Positions 33,822 to 42,408 are shown, counted from the stretch's first letter. The stretch: DNA of 64,000 nucleotides from Adlercreutzia agrestimuris (GCF_943193125.1 NZ_CALPCX010000004.1:124001-188000), one strand, 5' to 3'. Made by a program: numbers and translations. Notes: generated by a model not told the origin, from the sequence alone.

Positions 33822-35357
33822 ATGAGATCTTCGAAAATATCAATAATGAGTTTCGCGACACTATGCTTTGCACTTATTCTTGGAGTTGGCCAGGCTTATG
33901 CAGTAGATGCTATGGATGCAGAAAAGGAAGAAGCACTATCTAATTCTGCAACATTATTGAGGCTTGTTGAAACCGATCAAGATTATCAGGATCTCTACAA
34001 CATGCCTAAGGTGGACTTCGATAACTTGCAATTGGGTGACTCATTCTGCGTCTTTACAACTAACGAAAACGTTCTAAATGACACAGGTATACGCGTTTGG
34101 CCTGTCATGTTTGATAGTACTGTTGTTGGTGCTACAACGTCTGTTCTTTGTGGCGATGGCTCAAGATGCTATAGTTACTCAACTGAATATGCAGCAATTC
34201 TCAACAAAGCAATTGCTGATCCTGATAGTTGGCATTTTGCTACAGTTGATGAACAAGAAATAGCATGTTCTTTCGGCAGTATTGTGGTGCTAGATTCTTC
34301 ACAAGAGAGCAAGAATCCTAGTGAAGATTTATTAAGCATGCTTCCAGACAACAAAAGTCGGCAGAGTGCTTTATTGGGAGACTATGCCAATAAAGATGTT
34401 TCTTCAATTTGTGTTGAAGAATTAGATACGACGCCAGCTAGAGCAGCGGCAACTATGTCTAAAACACTGGCATTGCCGAAATTTTATCAGGGTACAAAGC
34501 CTCAATGCATGGCAAATGCCATCAACTCAATAGGCAAATACCTAACGGGTATTAGTTATAACATTGACTGGCTGGATTCTCATTACACAATAATTCACAA
34601 TTTCCCACAAGCTGTGAAGGCGTTTGCAGCATATAACTATCCATCTTCCAGTACAACAATTCATTCAACCCTAAGATCGGGTGCTATTCCAAACAGCGAT
34701 ATTAAACGATGGATAGATAACGGGATACCAATATTGGCTAGGTTTGCCGCCTATGATGGCAGTGCTGGTCATGCTGTGGCGGTTCGTGGCTATGGAGCTA
34801 GCGGCAGCACGTTCGCTATTTCAGTAATGGATCCCGCCAAAGGCGACATGGTATCAATAGTCTGTACATCGACAGGTGTGCTAGCTTATCAGCGTAACGG
34901 TACTGTGTATGCTTGGCAAAATGGCCATACTATAGTTCTGGATCAATGGCAGCAGCCTTATGGCCAATCAAGGGGATACATAGAGTGGGCCTATTATGAT
35001 TTGCTTGGTGCTCGCGCAACTGGCTGGAAAAGCTTAGGAGGAAACTGGTACCGTTTTAGCAATAGCGGAATAATGTTAACTGGTTGGCAAAAAATTGGCT
35101 ATTATTGGTACTATATGAACTCAAGTGGCGTAATGCAAACTGGTTGGCAGAAAATTAACGGGTATTGGTATTATTTGAACTCAGAAGGAGAGATGCAAAC
35201 AGGTTGGTATAAAGAGAACGGGAGTTGGTACTATCTTCGTCCTGCAACCAACACACCTGGAACAGGGCCAGAAGGGTCAATGTTGCACAGCGGAACTTGG
35301 ACCATTAATGGTAAAGCTTACAGATTTGATAGTAGCGGAGTTTGCTTAAACCCGTAA
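33822..35357 (+). CDS. Secreted C39-like cysteine peptidase with cell-wall-binding repeats
   Basis: A 511-residue exported protein. Residues 1-27 form a signal peptide ending AYA. After a 190-residue region of unknown fold comes a papain-like domain of the C39 type: Cys229 in KPQCMANA, His317 in GHAVAVRGYG and Asp337 in MDPAKGD would make the catalytic triad. From residue 400 there are four 20-residue repeats beginning TGW at 400, 420, 440 and 460 with NWY or YWYY aromatics, then a fifth degenerate copy; these resemble choline/cell-wall-binding repeats. AGGAGGAAAT precedes the ATG. The gene is visibly richer in A+T than its neighbours, which suggests transfer. The target could be a peptide, a bacteriocin leader or a host protein. 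Confidence 0.8.
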   Translation: MRSSKISIMSFATLCFALILGVGQAYAVDAMDAEKEEALSNSATLLRLVETDQDYQDLYNMPKVDFDNLQLGDSFCVFTTNENVLNDTGIRVWPVMFDSTVVGATTSVLCGDGSRCYSYSTEYAAILNKAIADPDSWHFATVDEQEIACSFGSIVVLDSSQESKNPSEDLLSMLPDNKSRQSALLGDYANKDVSSICVEELDTTPARAAATMSKTLALPKFYQGTKPQCMANAINSIGKYLTGISYNIDWLDSHYTIIHNFPQAVKAFAAYNYPSSSTTIHSTLRSGAIPNSDIKRWIDNGIPILARFAAYDGSAGHAVAVRGYGASGSTFAISVMDPAKGDMVSIVCTSTGVLAYQRNGTVYAWQNGHTIVLDQWQQPYGQSRGYIEWAYYDLLGARATGWKSLGGNWYRFSNSGIMLTGWQKIGYYWYYMNSSGVMQTGWQKINGYWYYLNSEGEMQTGWYKENGSWYYLRPATNTPGTGPEGSMLHSGTWTINGKAYRFDSSGVCLNP

Positions 35358-35381
35358 ACTTAATTAGCCTGTATCTCCGAT

Positions 35382-35420
35382 AATAAAGGCCGGGAGAGAA
35401 ATCTTCCGGCCTTTATTTTT
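35382..35420 (+). terminator. Terminator after the cysteine peptidase gene
   Basis: AATAAAGGCCGG (35382-35393) pairs perfectly with CCGGCCTTTATT (35406-35417) around a 12-base loop, followed by more T. It separates the exported-protein genes from adk. Confidence 0.9.
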
Positions 35421-35506
35421 GAGGAAACTTTTTGATGTTATGCCCTCGCTTTTTATTGGAGCCTGCATGCATTTTGCCCGACTGTGGGTGGCGAACAAGT
35501 CAGGTT

Positions 35507-35515
35507 TGATACAAT
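35507..35515 (+). promoter_or_regulatory. Possible extended -10 promoter for adk
   Basis: TGATACAAT reads as TG, one base, TACAAT. No clear -35 lies 17 bases upstream. It is 37 bases before the adk ATG, and a terminator precedes it, so adk needs its own promoter near here. Confidence 0.4.
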
Positions 35516-35551
35516 GACAAAACCGATTCAATATCGAAAGGAATTGTGATC

Positions 35552-36181
35552 ATGAACATTGTTCTTTTGGGCGCACCGGGCGCCGGTAAGGGCACTCAGG
35601 CAGCAAAGCTGGTTGAAGAGTTTAAGACGCCGCATATTTCAACGGGCGACATGCTTCGTGCAGCAGTCAAAGCTGGCACGCCTCTGGGTGTCAAGGCAAA
35701 GTCCTACATGGACGCCGGAGATCTGGTACCTGACGACGTTATTATTGGTTTGGTAACCGAGCGTCTGCAGGAGCCCGATACCGAGGCTGGTTTTATCCTG
35801 GACGGTTTCCCGCGCACTTCTGCACAAGCAGTTGCTCTGGACGCAGAGCTCAACAAGCTGGAGCGCCCGCTGGATGCTGCTTTGCTCATTGACGTTGATC
35901 CTGAGGTCATCGTGAACCGCTTGACGTCTCGCCGTATGTGCCGTGAGTGCGGCTACATCGGTTCTGTTGCTGACGGTCCAGTATGCCCGAAGTGCGGCGG
36001 AGAGATGTATCAGCGCGATGACGACAATGAGGCTACTGTTCGCAACCGTTTAGACGTTTATGAGAAGTCAACGGCACCGCTCATTGACTACTATCGTGGC
36101 TGTGATCTGCTGGTCAGCATTGATGGCGATCGTGATCCAAACGTGGTCTACGCTGACGTGAAAGAGGCGCTTGATCTGTAA
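35552..36181 (+). CDS. adk: Adenylate kinase
   Basis: Adk interconverts AMP plus ATP and two ADP. The 209-residue product has the P-loop GAPGAGKGTQAA near residues 7-18, the AMP-binding STGDMLRAAV, and DGFPRTSAQA. The LID holds CRECGYIGSV and CPKCGGEM, so it is the zinc-binding long form. The GTG at 35546 is in frame, but ATG 35552 is better spaced from GAAAGGAATTG. In most bacteria adk follows secY directly and map follows adk; here neither holds. Confidence 0.97.
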   Translation: MNIVLLGAPGAGKGTQAAKLVEEFKTPHISTGDMLRAAVKAGTPLGVKAKSYMDAGDLVPDDVIIGLVTERLQEPDTEAGFILDGFPRTSAQAVALDAELNKLERPLDAALLIDVDPEVIVNRLTSRRMCRECGYIGSVADGPVCPKCGGEMYQRDDDNEATVRNRLDVYEKSTAPLIDYYRGCDLLVSIDGDRDPNVVYADVKEALDL

Positions 36182-36223
36182 GTCGCTTCGCACTGCTGAA
36201 TGGCGAACTAAACAAACCCTTGC

Positions 36224-36256
36224 AAAGTGACCCTGCGCTGCGGGGTCACTTTTTTG
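36224..36256 (+). terminator. Terminator after adk
   Basis: AAAGTGACCC (36224-36233) pairs with GGGTCACTTT (36243-36252) around a 9-base loop and is followed by T residues. It makes adk a single-gene transcript. Confidence 0.88.
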
Positions 36257-36301
36257 GTGTCGGGGATGAGCTGCGGGGGAGTTGCTCAGCCTGAGCTGCG
36301 C

Positions 36302-36307
36302 TATAAT
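36302..36307 (+). promoter_or_regulatory. -10 element placed for a leaderless start
   Basis: TATAAT ends at 36307 and the ATG begins at 36318, so transcription starting about seven bases after the -10 would leave only three or four bases of leader. The -35 is weak. No ribosome site precedes the ATG. Confidence 0.45.
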
Positions 36308-36317
36308 GATTAGCACT

Positions 36318-38495
36318 ATGCCTACCGTTAGACAAAACATCTCATACGCCTATCAGGACTTTATGTTTGCGCATCGCGGATGTGTTCGCCATTTGCTGCG
36401 CAGCTTTATTGTCATTTTGGTTATCGCGTTGGCGCTTGAAACGTTTGTCTTTAACTATAGCTATTTTGCAACCGCGGGATATCAGCCGATTTCGCTCAAT
36501 GACAAGCTGGAACTGCTGCAAGACGAAGACGGCGCGTATCTGTTGACCGAGGTGGATCACACGTTGGAGTTTTCGCAGCTCAACACTGAGGTGCATGATC
36601 TCTGGCTCAATTTCACCTTCGCCCAACCAGCCCAAGACCTCACCATTAAAATCAACTTTACCGATGAGGCGCACCAGACCTATTTCGACACCACTGAATA
36701 CACGCGTGGCATACCAAATGTGCAGGTGTCCACGTGGTCGGGGCAGAGCAAATACATCAACCTCAACGCCACAGGCATCGTGAGTAATCTGCGCATTGAA
36801 ATTGTGGGCGACGATGTTCGCTATCCCATTTTGCTGGACGACATTTGCCTCAACATGCCCCATCCCTTTAACTTCAACATGAAGCGGTTTGGCTTTACCC
36901 TCGGGGTGTTGCTGCTGGGCTTTGCCTTCAGGCCACGCTCGGCAATTTATCGGCTCTCTATCGTCAACGATGCGCGTAAGTCGAAGGCTGCCATCATTTT
37001 TGTCGTGGTTATTGAGGTGTGGCTCATGAGCTCGTTTTTGCTTATGGGCACCAACTATGTTGGCGTGGCAACTAAGGATTACAACCCCGGTGGCTGGGAT
37101 GGCGTGAGTGTCATCAACGTGTTTGAGGTGGGTGGCGACAACGCTCAGCAATACGCGGAGTTGGCGAAATCCATGGCGGAGGGCCACCTCTATCTCAACG
37201 AAGAGCCACCGTCGTGGCTTGAGGAGATGGAAGACCCTTATGACAAGGGCGCGCGCGATGAGGCGCAAAAGGCTACGGGGGAGAAGTATCTTTTCGACGT
37301 TGCCTATTATGACGGGCACTACTATGTGTACTTCGGCGTGGTGCCGGTGCTGTTGTTCTACTTGCCTTTCTACCTACTGACGGGGGCGAATTTCCCCACC
37401 GCCATTGGCGTGCTTATTGCGGTTATAGCGTTTGTGCTGGGTCTTACCGCACTCCTTGACCGATTTGCGCGCTATCACTTCAAGCAGGTGTCGCTGGGAT
37501 TGTATCTGCTGCTTCAGATACCGCTTGTGCTGGGGTGCGGGGTGCTCTATCTGTTGAAGTTCCCGACGTTTTATTCGCTTCCCATTGCGCTTGGCCTGGC
37601 ATTTTCTGTATGGGGCTTGTATCTGTGGACGTGTGGGCGAACCTCTGAGCACCCGTGTGGATTCTACCTGGGCGGCTCGCTATGTATGGCGGCGGTGTTA
37701 GGGTGCCGGCCGCAGTTGCTCGTGCTCTCGTTTGTGGCATTTCCGCTCTTTTGGCGACCCTATATCACCGAACGCAGGCTCTTTACGCCAGCGGGTATTC
37801 GCGAATTCATGTGTCTCATTGCGCCCTATCTGGTGGTGGGGCTTGGCATTATGTATTACAATGCGGCGCGCTTTGGCTCTCCCTTTGACTTTGGGGCGAA
37901 CTATAACCTCACTGTGAACGATATGACGAAACGCGGTTGGGAAGTGGGGCGTTTGGCGCCGGCATTCTTCTCGTACTTCTTGCAGCCGCCCAGCGTGAGC
38001 GGGGTCTTTCCGTTCTTGCAGGCGGGCCCCTTCGACACGACCTATATGGGACAGACCGTTAAAGAGCCCACCTTTGGCGGTATCTTGGCGTGCTTGCCGA
38101 TTCTCTGGGTCTTGCCGTTTGCGCGCCGCATTTTGAATTTGCGTATCCACCAGCGTTCAACCAAGACAATTGCGGGTGTGATTGTGGTCTTGCTCTTTGG
38201 TGGAGCGGTGGTGGCGCTGGCGGATGCGGAAATGGCGGGCATTTTGCAGCGCTACTACGCGGATTTTAGCTTCATGTTCTTGGCGTCGGCGGCGCTGTTG
38301 ATTTTCATTGTGAATGAAAATTTGGAGGTTGGCTCTACTTTTAGAGACGTTTGTATGAAAGTGCTTCTGGTGCTGGTAATATTGACCGTGCTGTATAGCG
38401 TGCTCTTGTGCTTTGTGCCTGAAGTGAACTGGTACTCCGATGTATATGACTGGGCGTATCGCGACATCATTGAGACGGTGCAGTTCTGGACATAA
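36318..38495 (+). CDS. Polytopic membrane protein, glycosyltransferase (GT-C-like)
   Basis: A 725-residue membrane protein. One membrane helix (residues about 30-48) leads into an extracytoplasmic beta-rich region (about 50-190), followed by some ten more helices. The first large loop of the second part carries GGDNAQQYAELAKSMAEGHL, placed like the acidic motif of GT-C transferases that use lipid-linked sugars. No family can be named with certainty. Several in-frame starts exist; I chose ATG 36318 because TATAAT at 36302 fits a leaderless transcript there. Its stop is 28 bases before nagB. A role in cell-surface glycan assembly is inference. Confidence 0.7.
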   Translation: MPTVRQNISYAYQDFMFAHRGCVRHLLRSFIVILVIALALETFVFNYSYFATAGYQPISLNDKLELLQDEDGAYLLTEVDHTLEFSQLNTEVHDLWLNFTFAQPAQDLTIKINFTDEAHQTYFDTTEYTRGIPNVQVSTWSGQSKYINLNATGIVSNLRIEIVGDDVRYPILLDDICLNMPHPFNFNMKRFGFTLGVLLLGFAFRPRSAIYRLSIVNDARKSKAAIIFVVVIEVWLMSSFLLMGTNYVGVATKDYNPGGWDGVSVINVFEVGGDNAQQYAELAKSMAEGHLYLNEEPPSWLEEMEDPYDKGARDEAQKATGEKYLFDVAYYDGHYYVYFGVVPVLLFYLPFYLLTGANFPTAIGVLIAVIAFVLGLTALLDRFARYHFKQVSLGLYLLLQIPLVLGCGVLYLLKFPTFYSLPIALGLAFSVWGLYLWTCGRTSEHPCGFYLGGSLCMAAVLGCRPQLLVLSFVAFPLFWRPYITERRLFTPAGIREFMCLIAPYLVVGLGIMYYNAARFGSPFDFGANYNLTVNDMTKRGWEVGRLAPAFFSYFLQPPSVSGVFPFLQAGPFDTTYMGQTVKEPTFGGILACLPILWVLPFARRILNLRIHQRSTKTIAGVIVVLLFGGAVVALADAEMAGILQRYYADFSFMFLASAALLIFIVNENLEVGSTFRDVCMKVLLVLVILTVLYSVLLCFVPEVNWYSDVYDWAYRDIIETVQFWT

Positions 38496-38523
38496 GGGCG
38501 AATATATAACGAAAGGGAAGCTC

Positions 38524-39252
38524 ATGAACGTAACGATTACTGATTCCTACGATGCAATGAGCCGTGCGGCAGCTGATGTGATTGCTGCAACGGTAACCGA
38601 AAACCCGCATTGCAACCTTGGTCTTGCAACGGGATCAACGCCAATTGGTCTGTATGCTGATCTGGTGCGCGACTATGACGATGGAATTATTAGCTTCGCT
38701 GACGTGACGACGTTTAACTTGGACGAGTATCGGGGTCTTGATCCTGATCACGACCAGAGCTATCGCTACTTCATGAACAAAAATCTCTTTGATCTGGTTA
38801 ACATTGACCCGGCTGCAACGCATGTACCCGATGGCGCCAACCCGGATGCTGACGCTGCGTGCGAGGCTTACGAGCAGGCTATTGCTGCGGCTGGTGGCGT
38901 GGACTTGCAGCTGTTGGGTCTGGGTCATAACGGCCACATTGGCTTTAATGAGCCGTGCGATCATTTTCCGGTTGACACCCACGTGGTTAAGCTGACCGAG
39001 AGCACCATTAACGCCAACAGCCGCCTGTTTGACTCGGCTGAAGATGTACCGCGTGAGGCGTATACGATGGGCATTGGCACCATCATGCGTGCGAAGAAGA
39101 TTTTGGTGGTTGCAAGTGGTGCTGATAAGGCGCAGATTGTGCATGACGCCTTCTTTGGTCCGGTGACCCCGGAGGTGCCTGCATCAGTGCTGCAGCTGCA
39201 TCCTGATGTGACGGTGATTGTGGATGCTGAGGCAGGAGCGCTCTGCAAGTAG
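38524..39252 (+). CDS. nagB: Glucosamine-6-phosphate deaminase
   Basis: NagB converts glucosamine-6-phosphate to fructose-6-phosphate and ammonia. The 242 residues have GLATGSTPIGLYADLV, FNLDEYRGLDPDHDQSYRYF and GLGHNGHIGFNEP, including the catalytic Asp and His regions. It is the short form, lacking the C-terminal allosteric extension of the 266-residue E. coli enzyme. GAAAGGGAAGCTC precedes the ATG at 38524; the longer frame overlaps the membrane protein gene. Together with nagA it forms the last steps of amino-sugar breakdown. Confidence 0.95.
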   Translation: MNVTITDSYDAMSRAAADVIAATVTENPHCNLGLATGSTPIGLYADLVRDYDDGIISFADVTTFNLDEYRGLDPDHDQSYRYFMNKNLFDLVNIDPAATHVPDGANPDADAACEAYEQAIAAAGGVDLQLLGLGHNGHIGFNEPCDHFPVDTHVVKLTESTINANSRLFDSAEDVPREAYTMGIGTIMRAKKILVVASGADKAQIVHDAFFGPVTPEVPASVLQLHPDVTVIVDAEAGALCK

Positions 39253-39267
39253 TGCGCTTGCGGCCCC

Positions 39268-39340
39268 GTGCTTTGCGTGCCGGCCTGCTGTGCGCTCTGT
39301 GCTTCGCGTGGCCGGCCTACTGCGCGCCCTGTGCTTCGCA
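39268..39340. repeat. Tandem repeat of about 31 bp between nagB and nagA
   Basis: Copy one is 39268-39298 (31 bp), copy two 39299-39330 (32 bp), followed by a partial third beginning GTGCTTCGC at 39331. The copies share GTGCTTYGCGT and GCCGGCCT. The stretch is G+C-rich and non-coding. Confidence 0.75.
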
Positions 39341-39364
39341 AAAACGTTGTGTAAACGAATCATA

Positions 39365-39394
39365 AAGAGACGGCTTTTGGGCTGTCTCTTTTTC
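39365..39394 (+). terminator. Terminator after nagB
   Basis: AAGAGACGGC (39365-39374) pairs with GCTGTCTCTT (39381-39390) around TTTTGG, with one G-U pair, followed by T residues. A TATAAT at 39395-39400 directly after it may be the -10 for nagA. Confidence 0.8.
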
Positions 39395-39458
39395 TATAAT
39401 GGGAGTGTTTGCAACTCAGTATGCGCACGCGTGGTGTGCATTGATGGAAGGTGAAACC

Positions 39459-40613
39459 ATGACCCACTCCGCACAGAATCCCGCCGCTGTTGGTTCAATT
39501 TGCGGCGGCGACATGTTTAATGGCACCGATTTTGTCACCTGTGATGTCTTTATGGCAGATGGCCGTATTGTTGAGAGCGCTTCTCAAAGTGAGGGTCAGC
39601 GCATTGACGCCACGGGATGCTATGTCATCCCTGGTTTGGTTGACATCCATTTTCATGGTAGCGTTGGCGCTGACATTTCTGACGGTGATCTTGAGGGATT
39701 GCATCGCATGGGCGCCTACGAGGCATCGCGCGGTATTACTGCCATGTGCCCAGCTACCATGACGCTTTCAGAAGAGCAGCTGAGTGCTGCCGCCACCGCA
39801 GCTGCCGAATATGTTCCAACCGATGTTGAGGCTGATTTGGTGGGCATTAATATGGAAGGCCCGTTTATTTCGCCCTCGAAGGTTGGTGCGCAGAACCCCG
39901 AGTTCGTTCGCAATCCTGAAGTTGAAGAGTTTAATCGCCTTCAGAAGCTTTCAGGTGGCTTATTTAAGCTTGTGGACATTGCACCTGAAGAACCTGGCGC
40001 AGATGCCTTTATAGACGCCTTAAAAGACGATGTGCGCATTTCTTTGGCGCACTCATGCGCTGATTACGATACGGCGTCTCACGCGTTTGCGCATGGTGTG
40101 AAGCATCTGACGCATCTGTATAACGCGATGGACCCGATGCACCATCGCAAGCCCGGTCCTATTCCTGCGGCGGCGGAGCGTGAGGATGTAACTGCTGAGA
40201 TCATTGCGGATGGCGTGCATATTCATCCGTCTATGGTTCGTCTGGCATTCAACATGTTTGGTGATGATCGCATGATCTTGGTGAGCGACACGTTGCGCGC
40301 AGCTGGCTTGGAAGATGGCGTGTATGACTTGGGTGGCCAAGACGTTACGGTCAAAGGTCCGGTGGCAACGATTGAAAATGGTGCGCTGGCGGGTTCGGTA
40401 AGTGATTTGATGCGCTGCCTCTATGTGGCTGTGCATGATATGGACATCCCGCTCGAGAGTGCGGTTAAGGCGGCGTCGAAAAACCCCGCGCGCGCTATTG
40501 GGGTGGGCGATGAGTTCGGCTCGCTGGAGCCAGGGCACGTGGCTGATGTGGTGCTACTGGACAAAGAGACGCTTGAGGTTCGCGGCGTCGTCTTGCGCGG
40601 CAACTTGCTGTAA
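39459..40613 (+). CDS. nagA: N-acetylglucosamine-6-phosphate deacetylase
   Basis: NagA removes the acetyl group from GlcNAc-6-P. The 384 residues form an amidohydrolase barrel: GLVDIHFHGSVGADISDGD carries the HxH metal site, NMEGPFISPSKVGAQNPE the glutamate, LAHSCADYDTASHAFAHG and THLYNAMDPMHHR further metal and substrate residues, and LVSDTLRAAG the catalytic aspartate. ATG 39459 follows GGAAGGTGAAACC; upstream in-frame starts are less well placed. It acts before NagB and after the ROK kinase of the convergent cluster. Confidence 0.95.
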   Translation: MTHSAQNPAAVGSICGGDMFNGTDFVTCDVFMADGRIVESASQSEGQRIDATGCYVIPGLVDIHFHGSVGADISDGDLEGLHRMGAYEASRGITAMCPATMTLSEEQLSAAATAAAEYVPTDVEADLVGINMEGPFISPSKVGAQNPEFVRNPEVEEFNRLQKLSGGLFKLVDIAPEEPGADAFIDALKDDVRISLAHSCADYDTASHAFAHGVKHLTHLYNAMDPMHHRKPGPIPAAAEREDVTAEIIADGVHIHPSMVRLAFNMFGDDRMILVSDTLRAAGLEDGVYDLGGQDVTVKGPVATIENGALAGSVSDLMRCLYVAVHDMDIPLESAVKAASKNPARAIGVGDEFGSLEPGHVADVVLLDKETLEVRGVVLRGNLL

Positions 40614-40716
40614 GGAAAGCGCTGTGGCGCCCAGCTTTGCTTTGAGGGTGTACCCTCTTGGGGCTGCGTTTGCCGAGACTGCGTTTGCCGGGACTGCGTT
40701 TGGTGACAAATATGAC

Positions 40717-40820
40717 CGATTTGTATGCTCGGATGACGTTAGACCGCAGGTTGCTCAAGATGCGACCTGCGGTTTTATGTGCGTGGTGCTTGCGTGAGGG
40801 CTCTTCGAGCATACAAATCG
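40717..40820. repeat. 104-bp element: 15-bp inverted ends around a strong hairpin
   Basis: CGATTTGTATGCTCG (40717-40731) and CGAGCATACAAATCG (40806-40820) are perfect inverted repeats. Between them ACCGCAGGTTGC (40743-40754) pairs with GCGACCTGCGGT (40762-40773), with one T-G pair, and is followed by TTTT, so it may also end the nagA transcript. The ends share ATACAAATCG with the repeats near 5592-5808, and the length is almost the same. Open frames through it are on both strands and look accidental. Confidence 0.65.
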
Positions 40821-40921
40821 CCTTGTTTTGGTCGGAAATGGCCGCCAGAGGGGTGCTCCTCCTGATATGCCAGTTGGCGACACCTGCGGGTAGCGGCTCG
40901 CAATGTGCGTGTGCTTGCAAC

Positions 40922-40955
40922 AAAAAGGCTCGATACCCAAAAGGTATCGAGCCTT
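40922..40955 (-). terminator. Terminator of the sialic acid cluster
   Basis: AAGGCTCGATACC (40925-40937) pairs perfectly with GGTATCGAGCCTT (40943-40955). Read on the minus strand the stem ends in a run of five T. It lies 80 bases past the end of the ROK gene. Confidence 0.85.
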
Positions 40956-41034
40956 GTGTTTTGTGCTCACATTTGGTCACGCTGCGGCGCCTCCATACGG
41001 CCGCTGGCAGCTGACCTTGCGGTGGCTAGAACCC

Positions 41035-42408
41035 TTACAGCTCAGGCAAGCTTGCGGCTGCTACCGATTGACCCACGCGACGCATCTTTTCGTCGGGCAG
41101 CTTAACGGTGATTTGTGCGGCAAGCTCCGGATATTCTTCGGCAAGGACGCGGTTGCACTCGCTAATGAGCAAGTCGCCGCCATCACCAGAGGCAACACGA
41201 CCAAGCACCATGAGCGTCTTGATCTCGTAGAACGAGCTGTACAGCACAAGCGTGTGTGCCAGATATACGCCGATAGAGCGATAGATATCCAAAGCGCCTG
41301 CATCGCCATTGTTGGCCAGCTCTTGGACGACCTTGAGCTTCTCAGCAGGGGAGAGCTCAGGATCAAGCTCGATGTTTGCGCGAGGAGCCAGCTTGATAAC
41401 GGCGTCCTGGCTGAAGTACTTGCAGCCAACGCCGAAGTCGGTTGACCACTCGTCTTGCATGGCCTCAGGAGACAGGTCAACGGGGGCAAATGCAAGCTCG
41501 TTAATCCAGCCAAGGACGTTGCCTTCGTCGTTTACATAACCGACTGCCTCAGAGGTGCCCATAGCGATACCTAAGATGTCGCCAGAGCCCGTAGACATAA
41601 AGCCAGCAAGTGCGGTTACGTCACCGTCGTTTGCTACAACCAGCGGCACGTCGCCAATCTCTTTGCCGGCGCGGTCATAAATGCTCTTGACCTCTTCGCG
41701 ACGCTCACGCGGTACCTTGATGAACAGTGATGCCACCATCGGGCTGTTGCCAACAAACGTACCCGCAGATGAAACGCCAATGGCGTCCACGCGCGGCATC
41801 TTGGAGGCAGCCGTCTTGAATGCGGTCACGATCTCGTTGAAGTGATACTCCGGATCCTCGGTGATCTTCGGGAACCAAACAACCTCTTCGGAATAGACTG
41901 ATTCGCCATCAATAACGGCTGACACCTTACGGTCTGAACCGCCAGCATCAAAGCCAATGCGGCAGCCTTCCATGTGGCCACCAATTTGCTTGGCTGACTC
42001 GTGCGCCTCGGGGAAGTCGGCTTCGCTGACCGCAATGATCTCCAGCGGCTTTTCGTATACGTCGCCGACGAACTGGTAGTCAAACCAGCGGTCTCCCTCA
42101 GGTGAGTAGGTGTGCGCCAGCTGCTCAGCAATGTCGTCGCAGCCACAGACATAGACCTTAAAGCCGCCGATGCTCCACAGTGAGAACTTGATGAGGCGCT
42201 CAACATAGCGAAGATTTGCCTCAGCAAACTCCGGACCGCGAATGGCGCTTTTGCGCACCGAGATTAGTCCGTCTTCGCGCTCAACCGCAACTGCGATGGG
42301 TCGGTCAGCGCCTTTGAGATATTCTTTCATCCACACGCCAAAGGGGATGAATTCATGATCAAGAACCGGCACATTTTTGATGTCGTATTCAATACCCAAG
42401 TAATTCAT
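41035..42408 (-). CDS. ROK-family sugar kinase with N-terminal extension
   Basis: Residues from about 150 form an ASKHA/ROK kinase core: CRIGFDAGGSDRKVSAV is the phosphate-1 loop, VDAIGVSSAGTFVGN follows, and LVVANDGDVTALAGFMSTGS with GIAMGTSEAVGYV resemble the ROK catalytic and phosphate-2 regions. The first 150 residues are an extension with no domain I can name; typical ROK kinases are about 300 residues, this one is 457. In context it most likely phosphorylates GlcNAc (or ManNAc) made by the epimerase. GAAAGGTAAACC precedes the start. It is the last gene of the cluster, 48 bases after the epimerase gene. Confidence 0.8.
   Translation of the reverse strand: MNYLGIEYDIKNVPVLDHEFIPFGVWMKEYLKGADRPIAVAVEREDGLISVRKSAIRGPEFAEANLRYVERLIKFSLWSIGGFKVYVCGCDDIAEQLAHTYSPEGDRWFDYQFVGDVYEKPLEIIAVSEADFPEAHESAKQIGGHMEGCRIGFDAGGSDRKVSAVIDGESVYSEEVVWFPKITEDPEYHFNEIVTAFKTAASKMPRVDAIGVSSAGTFVGNSPMVASLFIKVPRERREEVKSIYDRAGKEIGDVPLVVANDGDVTALAGFMSTGSGDILGIAMGTSEAVGYVNDEGNVLGWINELAFAPVDLSPEAMQDEWSTDFGVGCKYFSQDAVIKLAPRANIELDPELSPAEKLKVVQELANNGDAGALDIYRSIGVYLAHTLVLYSSFYEIKTLMVLGRVASGDGGDLLISECNRVLAEEYPELAAQITVKLPDEKMRRVGQSVAAASLPEL

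Noticed and set aside
40495..41014. Overlapping ORFs on both strands after nagA
   Set aside because: They cross the inverted-repeat element and a terminator and show no family resemblance or ribosome site.
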